Part shown: piece by piece, positions 1 to 6,070 of the stretch | Layout: each line of letters begins with the position of its first letter | Position numbering within the stretch: position 1 is the stretch's first letter | Made by a program: the position numbers and the translations under genes | Source: DATKEG01 sp035544515 | GTDB lineage: Bacteria > Acidobacteriota > Vicinamibacteria > Fen-336 | Direction: 5' to 3' | Length of the DNA stretch: 9,272 bases | Assembly (NCBI GenBank): GCA_035544515.1 | Contig: DATKEG010000040.1 | Location: forward strand, 1-9,272 | The notes under the pieces: model-generated | Seen by the model: only the letters and a program-made list of their open reading frames with translations | The model's database searches: none | Told to the model about the DNA's origin: nothing

Positions 1-2
1 TC

Positions 3-1766
3 GACGACGCCCGCCGCAGCGCGAAAGGACGCCTCGGGAAAGGCCGCGGTGCGCTCGCCGGCCTCCTCCTGCTCGCCGCGGCGCTGCTCCTGCCCGGGCT
101 CGGCGCGGCGCCCTTCGAGCGGGCCGAGATCTACTTCCTCGACGCCGCGCGCGCCATGGTCGAGAGCGGCGACTGGCTCGTGCCGCGCTACGGCGGCGAG
201 CCGTTCTTCGACAAGCCGGCGCTCGCCTACTGGCTGATGGCCGCCAGCATGAACGTCTTCGGCGCCACCGCGGCGGCCGGACGCCTCGTCTCGGCCCTGG
301 CCGCGCTGGGCGTGCTCGGGGCCACGGTGTGGCTCGGCGGCCTGCTCCTGGGCCGGCGCAGCGCGCTCTGCGGCGGCCTGGTGCTCGCCACCACGCTGGC
401 GTTCGTGAGCTTCGGCCGCCTCGCCATGTCCGACATGCTGATGACGCTGTGGACGACGCTGGCGGCCGCCCTGGGTGTGATCGCGTTCGGCGCCGCTCCG
501 GGCGCGCTCGCCATGCCCGCGCTCGGCGCGGTCCTGGGCCTCGGCTTCCTGACCAAGGGTCCGGTCGCCGTACTGCTGCCCGGACTCGGCCTCGTGCTCC
601 TGGCGGTGCAAGCCCGCCGGGCGCAGCGCCCGTGGCCCACGCCGCGCGCGCTGCTGCTCGCCGCGGCCGTCTTCCTGCCGGTCGCGCTCGGCTGGTTCGG
701 CGTTGTCGCCCACCGCCTCGGCTCCGAGCCCCTGCGCTACTTCTTCCTGAGCGAGAACCTGGAGCGCTTCGCGGGGGCGACCTACGACTCGGAGCAGCCG
801 CCCTGGTACTACTTGACCGCCTACCTGGCGCTGGGCCTGCCCTGGTCGCCGCTTCTCCCGCTCGCGGTGCGGCGCGCCTGGCGCGGCACCGCGCCTCCCC
901 TGCGCTTCCTCCTGGGATGGGCCTTCCTCATGGCGGTGCCCTTGAGCCTGTCGCGCGGCAAGATCGACTACTACCTGTTGCCCCTCCTGCCGCCCCTCGG
1001 TCTCGCGATCGGCCACCTCTTCGCCTGCGAGCCCTGGCGAGCGTGGGAACGCCACGTGGCGCGCGGGCTGCTCGTGGCCGCGGCGGCCGCGCTGCTCCTG
1101 ATCGTGCTCGGGCGCGGTCCGACGCTCCCGCGCGAGTGGCTGCCGGCCGCGCCGGTGCTGGCCCTGGCCGCGGGCGTGGCGGCGGGGGGCGCCGCCCTGT
1201 GCCTGTGGGGCGCGGCGCGGTGGCGGCCGGTCCGGACGCTGGGCGTCCTCGCCGGCGTCACCGCCGCCCTCATCTTCGGCCTGGCCACGTTCTTCGTCCC
1301 GGCCTTCGCCGCCGGCCAGCCGCAGCAGGCGCTGCTGGGCGAGGTGCGCGAGGAGCTGCGCTACCGTCCGGAGGCCGCCCTCGTGCTCTGCGGCGACCCC
1401 GCGCGCGTGCAGCGCGCGGTGCTCTTCGAGGCGCGCCGGGGGAGCCAGGAGCGCTGCGACCTCTGGGCGGCGGCGACCGACGACGCGCCCGCCCTCTTCC
1501 TGCTCGACGCGGACGAGCAGCAGTCGGTGGGCCGGACCCTGCGCGGCATCTCCGCGCACCGCTACCTGCCGGCCGATACCCTCACCCTGCGCGGGCTGCT
1601 GGCGCCGCCACGGCCCGCCTGGCTCTACCTCGGGGCCAACTTCGCCACGGAGAGCCCCGTTGCCCTGCGCAAGGAGGGACGGGAGTACCGCAAGGCCGTG
1701 CTCGCGCGCCGCGCGGCGCGCCAGGCCCGCGAACGGCGAGCCGCGCGCGAGGGCGAGCCGCGCTGA
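3..1766 (+). CDS. ArnT-like family 39 glycosyltransferase, 5' partial
   Basis: Multi-pass inner-membrane glycosyltransferase of the GT39/ArnT/PMT type, a family that moves a sugar from a polyprenyl-phosphate carrier to a lipid, glycan or protein on the outer face of the membrane. The frame is open from base 3 with no ATG, GTG or TTG before the ATG at 156. That internal ATG falls inside the conserved N-terminal block, so the true start lies left of the window; 587 residues are visible. A first membrane helix (visible residues about 17-36) is followed by ERAEIYFLDAARAM and SGDWLVPRYGGEPFFDKP, matching the ArnT pattern in which an acidic residue after helix 1 binds metal and carrier phosphate. 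Many hydrophobic helices follow, and SRGKIDYYLLPLLPPL matches the later ArnT loop. The C-terminus is a soluble segment ending in an arginine-rich tail. It converges with the hydrolase gene across 37 bases. The family is well supported; the sugar and acceptor cannot be read from the sequence. Confidence 0.9.
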   Translation, partial: DDARRSAKGRLGKGRGALAGLLLLAAALLLPGLGAAPFERAEIYFLDAARAMVESGDWLVPRYGGEPFFDKPALAYWLMAASMNVFGATAAAGRLVSALAALGVLGATVWLGGLLLGRRSALCGGLVLATTLAFVSFGRLAMSDMLMTLWTTLAAALGVIAFGAAPGALAMPALGAVLGLGFLTKGPVAVLLPGLGLVLLAVQARRAQRPWPTPRALLLAAAVFLPVALGWFGVVAHRLGSEPLRYFFLSENLERFAGATYDSEQPPWYYLTAYLALGLPWSPLLPLAVRRAWRGTAPPLRFLLGWAFLMAVPLSLSRGKIDYYLLPLLPPLGLAIGHLFACEPWRAWERHVARGLLVAAAAALLLIVLGRGPTLPREWLPAAPVLALAAGVAAGGAALCLWGAARWRPVRTLGVLAGVTAALIFGLATFFVPAFAAGQPQQALLGEVREELRYRPEAALVLCGDPARVQRAVLFEARRGSQERCDLWAAATDDAPALFLLDADEQQSVGRTLRGISAHRYLPADTLTLRGLLAPPRPAWLYLGANFATESPVALRKEGREYRKAVLARRAARQARERRAAREGEPR

Positions 1767-1803
1767 GGGAACGTCGACCGGGCGCCGCGGGAGGCCGGCC
1801 GAT

Positions 1804-2613
1804 CTACCGAGCGGGGGCGGTCGGGGCCGCGCGGCGTTGGGCGAGCAGCCACGCCGGCAGGTCGGGCTCGGCGAAGGCCCGGTCCCACGCGTTGTGGGCC
1901 ACGCCCTCGTATTCGGTGTAGCGGACCGGCGAGCCGGCCTGCTTCAAGGCCGCCGCGAGCCGGCGCGACTCGGTCACCGGCACCGTCGGATCGTCGGCGC
2001 CGTGGAACAGCCACGACGCGACGGCCTTCACGCGCTCGGCGGTCGCCGCGTGGGGATCGCCGGCCTGGAGCGTCGCGGGGAGCTGCTCCAGGCGCGAGCG
2101 CCGGCCCGCGGGCGGCACGATGCCGCCGGCGACGGAGACGATCGCGGCGTAGCGGTCGGGGTTCTCGAACGCCATCACCCAGGCGCCGTACGCGCCCATG
2201 GACAGGCCCACGAGGTAGATCCGGTCCGGATCCCCGCGGTACTCGGCGATCGTCTGGTCCAGCGCGGCCGTGGCCATGCGCGCGAGGTCGCCGAGCCAGA
2301 CCCCGCCCCGCGGCGCCTGCGGGAAGACCACGACCGCGGGGAATCGCGCGGGGTCGGCGCGCAACACGCGTCCGAGGCCGACCTCGGTCTGCTGCACCCC
2401 GTCCGTCCCCGACTCACCCCTCCCGTGCAGGAAGAGGATGACCGGCCAGGTCCGGCCCGGGTCGAATCCGGGCGGCACGTACACCTTGTAGGCGTGGCTC
2501 GCCTCCCCCACCCGCACGCTGCGGTCGTGAAAGGTCGGCTTCGCTTCCTGCCCCAAGCCCGCGGGGGGTAGGCCCAGCGCCAGCAGGGTCGCGAGCACGA
2601 CGGCGCGCTCCAT
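1804..2613 (-). CDS. Exported alpha/beta-hydrolase (predicted peptidase/esterase)
   Basis: Serine hydrolase of the PHB-depolymerase/predicted-peptidase group (COG4099-like), probably acting on ester or peptide bonds outside the cytoplasm. The product has 269 residues from the ATG at 2613. An upstream in-frame ATG at 2625 would add MIRA; residue numbers below follow that 273-residue form. A hydrophobic signal segment (about 7-25) precedes KVYVPPGF. The oxyanion region is FLHGRGESG (65-73), the nucleophile is Ser142 in GLSMGAYGAW, the acid is probably Asp212 in HGADDPTVPV and the base is His244 in GVAHNAWDRAF. The triad therefore appears intact and the length is typical. I prefer 2613 because a -10-like TATGAT sits exactly 7 bases before it, and neither ATG has a Shine-Dalgarno site. 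The gene is divergent from the DUF2911 gene and convergent with the glycosyltransferase. The substrate is unknown; a carbohydrate esterase or a dienelactone-hydrolase-like role are alternatives. Confidence 0.9.
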   Translation of the reverse strand: MERAVVLATLLALGLPPAGLGQEAKPTFHDRSVRVGEASHAYKVYVPPGFDPGRTWPVILFLHGRGESGTDGVQQTEVGLGRVLRADPARFPAVVVFPQAPRGGVWLGDLARMATAALDQTIAEYRGDPDRIYLVGLSMGAYGAWVMAFENPDRYAAIVSVAGGIVPPAGRRSRLEQLPATLQAGDPHAATAERVKAVASWLFHGADDPTVPVTESRRLAAALKQAGSPVRYTEYEGVAHNAWDRAFAEPDLPAWLLAQRRAAPTAPAR

Positions 2614-2619
2614 GGCACG

Positions 2620-2626
2620 TATCATA
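2620..2626. promoter_or_regulatory. Putative shared bidirectional -10 element
   Basis: The top strand reads TATCATA, and its complement reads TATGATA, so both strands offer a good match to the TATAAT consensus over almost the same bases. Reading rightward it lies 34 bases before the DUF2911 start, leaving room for a short leader with a ribosome-binding site. Reading leftward it lies 7 bases before the hydrolase ATG at 2613, which would give a leaderless transcript. No convincing -35 element is visible on either side. Promoter activity is an inference. Confidence 0.4.
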
Positions 2627-2646
2627 GACGTTTCGACCCAAGACCC

Positions 2647-2654
2647 GAGGAGGT
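2647..2654 (+). promoter_or_regulatory. Strong ribosome-binding site of the DUF2911 gene
   Basis: GAGGAGGT lies 5 bases before the ATG at 2660. It decides the start of that gene against an in-frame ATG at 2612, which would add 16 charged residues in front of a good signal peptide and would overlap the divergent hydrolase start. Confidence 0.8.
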
Positions 2655-2659
2655 CATCG

Positions 2660-3148
2660 ATGCGTCAAAGCGCGCTCACCCTGACGTCCGCCGTCGCGCT
2701 CACCATCGGCTTCGCGGCCGGCGCCGCCGCCCAGGCGAACCCGCGCGGCGAAGCCAGCGTCACCCTGGCCGGCAAGACGATCGCCGTGGAGTACGGGCGT
2801 CCCAGCCTCAAGGGGCGGGACATGCTCGGCCAGGCCGCCGTCGGCCAGGAATGGCGGATGGGCGCGGACTCGGCCACCACGCTGAAGACGGCCGCGACGC
2901 TCGGCTTCGGCGCGGCGCAGGTGCCGCCCGGCGACTACGTGCTGCGCGCGCGCAAGGTGTCCGACACGGACTGGCGGCTCAAGGTGGAGAAGGACGAGAA
3001 GGCGGTGGCGGAGATCCCCCTCCAGCCGAGCACGCTGGACAAGAGCGTCGAGGTCTTCACCATCGACCTCGCCGAGGAGGGGAGCCAGGGCGTCTTCCGG
3101 ATGTCCTGGGGCGACCGGGCGCTCGCCGCGCGCTTCACGGCGAAGTAG
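2660..3148 (+). CDS. Exported DUF2911 family protein
   Basis: A 162-residue secreted protein of the DUF2911 family, whose function is unknown. The start at 2660 is fixed by the Shine-Dalgarno site GAGGAGGT. The signal peptide is a short basic start, a hydrophobic core (ALTLTSAVALTIGFAAGA) and a likely cleavage after AAQA near residue 26. The mature part shows the family hallmarks in order: NPRGEASVTLAGKTIAVEYG, then GRPSLKGRDM, then EWRMGADSATTLKTAA, then VPPGDYVLRA, then a lysine-rich strand, and a final FRMSWGDRALAARF. The domain fills the whole mature protein, so it appears complete. It is divergent from the hydrolase, and its last 14 bases overlap the end of the convergent membrane protein gene, leaving no room for a terminator between them. 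The periplasmic location is inferred from the signal peptide. Confidence 0.9.
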   Translation: MRQSALTLTSAVALTIGFAAGAAAQANPRGEASVTLAGKTIAVEYGRPSLKGRDMLGQAAVGQEWRMGADSATTLKTAATLGFGAAQVPPGDYVLRARKVSDTDWRLKVEKDEKAVAEIPLQPSTLDKSVEVFTIDLAEEGSQGVFRMSWGDRALAARFTAK

Positions 3149-5990
3149 CGGACCCACCCGCGGCCTGCCGTTCCAGGTAGTCGAGGAGCGCGGGATCGAC
3201 CGGCGCCCCCGCGTCGAGGGCCAGCGCGCGGCGCAACGCGTCGCGCGCGGCCGTCCATTTCGACTGCCGGGCCTGGATGGCGGCCAGGCGCAGCCACGCG
3301 TCCACGTCGGCCGGACGCCGCTCGAGGAGCCGGCGGTGCGCGTCCTCCGCCCCGCGGAAGTCGCGCGCGTCGAGCAGGAGCCCGCCCAGCAGATCGAGCA
3401 CGGCCGCGTCGGCGGGGTCGAGGCCGGCCGCCCGCCGCGCCGCGGCGAGGGCGCGGGAAGGCCACATGACCTCCCGGTAGCGCTCCGCGAGGGCCCGCTC
3501 CAGGCGCGCCGTCTCCGCGGGATCGCGCGGCCCGCGCAACGGCGGGCTCAGCCCCGCTCCCGATTCGCCCAGCGACACGTAGAGGTCACGGGCCAGGCGC
3601 GCCACCTCCGCCGGTGAGACGACGTTGTGTCGCGGGGCGCGCAGCTCGATCCAGGGCTGGTCGTCCGTGTTGAGCGGCGTGCCCCGGGGGAAGCGGGCGT
3701 CGGCGGAGAAGCGCAGGAGCAGGGGCCGGTCCATGGCCCAGGCGGCGATGAGGGCCACCTCGTCACGGACGACACCCGTGGCGCGGAGGTCCGCGCCCAC
3801 CGCCCCCGCGAACGCATGGCGCAGCCGCTCGAAGTCCAGCGCGTGCGGCTCGCGGCTTCCGACCAGCACCAGGTCCGCGGTCAGCGACCCGGCGCCCCCG
3901 CCCGTGATCGGGGGGACCAGCCAGAGCGACACGTGCTCGAACACCGAGGCGAACGTGGCCAGCTCCACCTTCACGTCCGCCGCGTCCAGGTTGTAGTACT
4001 GGAACCACTGGCCGAACAGGCCGCCCGGCGCCAGGCGGCCGCGCGCCACCGCGTAGAACTCGCGCGTGAACAGGTTCGACACGCCGGTGATCCAGGGGTT
4101 GGACGGCTCCGAGACGATCACGTCCCAAATGGGCTCCGAGCGCAGCAGGTGGCTGCGCCCGTCGCGGAAGACGATGCGGAAGCGCGGATCGCGCCGCACC
4201 GCCCCGCTCAAGGTCTCGAACAGCGGCGCCGCCCGGAAGGTCGCGGGCTCGATCTCGACGCACTCGATCGTCTCCACCGGGTAGAGCGCGGCCGAGGCGG
4301 CGGTGGCCCCCGCGCCCCAGCCGATGACCAGCACCCGCCGCGGCGCCTCGTGGAGCAGGAGCGGCACGTGCGCGATGAAGCGCTGGGTGAGCACGTCCTC
4401 CGCGCCGCTGCCCGCGTCCGTCTTGCCGTTGACGGACAGGAAGCGGCGGAGGGTGCCCGGCCGCTCCGCGACCGCCACCACCGCTTCCCGTCCCTCTTCG
4501 TAGAAGACGAGCCTGCGCTCGGCGGGAAGGTCCTGCGCGAGGTCGAACCCGGCGCGCTCGCGCCACTCGAGCCCGTACTTGTAGACGCCGGCCGTCATCA
4601 GGAGCGGGTCCCAGGTCCGGAAGCGCGGCGCGGCGACGGCGGCGAGGAGGACCGCGGACAGGACCGCCGCCAGCCTGGGCACGAGCGTGAGCGGAAGCGA
4701 CCACGCCAGCGCGGCCGTGCCCGCGCCCAGCGCCACTCCTCCGAGCACGACGAAAGACGACTGCAACCCCAGGGTGGGCACCAGGAGGAAGCCGGCGAGA
4801 AGCGCGCCGGCCAGCGCCCCGGCCGTGTTCCAGGCGTAGAGACGTCCCGCGGCGGCCTGGGGCGACGCGCCCGCACCCTCCCCCGCGGCCGCGAGCAGCG
4901 GAAACGTCAGTCCCAGGGGCACCGTCACCGGCAGCATCAGCGCCAGGCACATGGCGAACGAAGCGGCCTGGTGCGCCCCGAAGCTGACGGGCATGCCCTT
5001 CATCAGCGCGAAGAAGAGCGCGGGCAGTTGGCCCAGCGCCGCGGCGCCGGCGACCGCGGCCAGGCCGGCGCCGGCGAGCAGCCATCCCAGCCAGGGACCC
5101 GGATGCGCGAAGCGGTGGCGCATCCGCTCGTGGACGACGGTGCCGGCGGCGATGCCGAGCAGGACCGCCAGGAGCATCAGGCTGAACGCGTAGACGGACG
5201 AGCCGATGACCAGGGCGAACGACCGCGTCCAGACGACCTCGATGCCGAGCGCGAACGCGCCGGAGGCGAAGGCCAGGGCGCGGAGAAGCGCCGCCGGCAG
5301 GGACGGTCCGCCGGCCTTGGGCGCCGGGACCGCGGCGGTCGCGGCCCGCGCCCTGCCCTCCTCGCCGAGACTGAAGCGGCGCGCCGCCGCGCCCACCAGC
5401 AGGTTTCCGCACGCCGCCGCCACCAGCGTTCCCGAGACGCCCAGGGCGGGCAGCAGCACGAACGGGGCCAGCGCCACGCCCGCGGCTCCGCCCAGCGTGT
5501 TCGCGAGGTACAGCCGGCCGAAGCTCCCGCCGAGGCCGCGTCCGCGCCGCGCGAGGGACTCCACCGCGATCGGCACCGTGGCGCCCATGAGGACGGTGGC
5601 CGGGAGCAGGATCGTCGCCGCGGCGAGCGCGCGCAGGGCCAGGTCGCCCGCGCCCTCCAGACCGAGGCGTCCCGCCAAGGCCGCGTAGGCCCCGGGGAGC
5701 GCTCGCAGCAACGGCACGGTCAGGAGCGCGGCGCCGCCGATCGCCAGCTCGACGCGCGCGTACGCCTTCAGCGGCAGGCGGCACGGGTGGCGCGCGGCCA
5801 GCGCGCTGCCCAGGGCCAGGCCGCCCATGAAGGTGGCCAGGACCAGGGCGACGGCGTCGGTGGTGTTCCCGAACACCAGTCCGAACGACCGCAGCCAGAG
5901 CGACTGGTAGACGAGCCCCGACGCCCCGGAGACGGCGACCAGGACCGCGACCCGGCGGGCGGGATCGGGCGCCGGGTCGAGCGAAGGCAT
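3135..5990 (-). CDS. Fused MFS-like/spermidine-synthase-like membrane protein with TPR tail
   Basis: A 951-residue protein of the type annotated as fused MFS/spermidine synthase. Residues about 12-455 are membrane helices in two related halves: SGASGLVYQSLWLRSFGLVF (21-40) is echoed by SGAFALGIEVVWTRSFALVI (243-262), and FGRLYLANTLGG (157-168) by AGRLYAWNTAGA (381-392). Residues about 495-785 resemble an aminopropyltransferase or Rossmann methyltransferase, with the nucleotide-binding loop VLVIGWGAGATAAS (553-566), the acidic strand end VEIEP (578-582) and RDGRSHLL (609-616). Where spermidine synthases carry a catalytic Asp in a VDxxDP-like motif, this protein has VSEPSNPW (626-633), so true spermidine synthesis is doubtful. 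Residues about 835-925 form roughly two or three TPR units. The ATG at 5990 has no Shine-Dalgarno site. The gene is divergent from the propeller gene and overlaps the DUF2911 gene at its 3' end. Its real substrate is unknown. Confidence 0.9.
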   Translation of the reverse strand: MPSLDPAPDPARRVAVLVAVSGASGLVYQSLWLRSFGLVFGNTTDAVALVLATFMGGLALGSALAARHPCRLPLKAYARVELAIGGAALLTVPLLRALPGAYAALAGRLGLEGAGDLALRALAAATILLPATVLMGATVPIAVESLARRGRGLGGSFGRLYLANTLGGAAGVALAPFVLLPALGVSGTLVAAACGNLLVGAAARRFSLGEEGRARAATAAVPAPKAGGPSLPAALLRALAFASGAFALGIEVVWTRSFALVIGSSVYAFSLMLLAVLLGIAAGTVVHERMRHRFAHPGPWLGWLLAGAGLAAVAGAAALGQLPALFFALMKGMPVSFGAHQAASFAMCLALMLPVTVPLGLTFPLLAAAGEGAGASPQAAAGRLYAWNTAGALAGALLAGFLLVPTLGLQSSFVVLGGVALGAGTAALAWSLPLTLVPRLAAVLSAVLLAAVAAPRFRTWDPLLMTAGVYKYGLEWRERAGFDLAQDLPAERRLVFYEEGREAVVAVAERPGTLRRFLSVNGKTDAGSGAEDVLTQRFIAHVPLLLHEAPRRVLVIGWGAGATAASAALYPVETIECVEIEPATFRAAPLFETLSGAVRRDPRFRIVFRDGRSHLLRSEPIWDVIVSEPSNPWITGVSNLFTREFYAVARGRLAPGGLFGQWFQYYNLDAADVKVELATFASVFEHVSLWLVPPITGGGAGSLTADLVLVGSREPHALDFERLRHAFAGAVGADLRATGVVRDEVALIAAWAMDRPLLLRFSADARFPRGTPLNTDDQPWIELRAPRHNVVSPAEVARLARDLYVSLGESGAGLSPPLRGPRDPAETARLERALAERYREVMWPSRALAAARRAAGLDPADAAVLDLLGGLLLDARDFRGAEDAHRRLLERRPADVDAWLRLAAIQARQSKWTAARDALRRALALDAGAPVDPALLDYLERQAAGGSATSP

Positions 5991-5999
5991 CGGCGGGCC

Positions 6000-6005
6000 A
6001 CTCTA
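6000..6005 (-). promoter_or_regulatory. Weak -10-like element before the membrane protein gene
   Basis: On the minus strand TAGAGT matches the TAnnnT core of a -10 element and lies 9 bases before the ATG at 5990. There is no -35 element and no ribosome-binding site between it and the start. It is a weak match in a short divergent gap and is offered only as the best candidate there. Confidence 0.2.
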
Positions 6006-6057
6006 ACCGAAGGGCCGGACCGCGCCGGTCCGATGGGCTCGCGCCCGCCCGGCGACG

Positions 6058-6063
6058 TATCAT
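6058..6063 (+). promoter_or_regulatory. Putative -10 element of a leaderless transcript
   Basis: TATCAT, one mismatch from TATAAT, lies exactly 7 bases before the ATG at 6071. That spacing would place the transcription start at or next to the start codon. No Shine-Dalgarno sequence exists between them (the spacer is CCGCCGC), which fits leaderless translation. The same 9-mer, ACGTATCAT, occurs at 2617-2625 in the other divergent gap. No -35 element is visible. Confidence 0.4.
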
Positions 6064-6070
6064 CCGCCGC

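Noticed and set aside
1767..1803. Possible terminator between the convergent glycosyltransferase and hydrolase genes, including the palindrome GGCCGGCC
   Set aside because: The palindrome has no loop and no T-run follows on either strand, so no intrinsic terminator can be supported in these 37 bases.
329..1921. A 530-codon plus-strand frame inside the glycosyltransferase
   Set aside because: It is almost entirely A, R, G and P, whereas the overlapping frame encodes a coherent multi-helix glycosyltransferase.
2612..2659. N-terminal extension of the DUF2911 gene from an ATG at 2612
   Set aside because: It would place 16 polar residues before a normal signal peptide and ignore a strong ribosome-binding site correctly placed for 2660.
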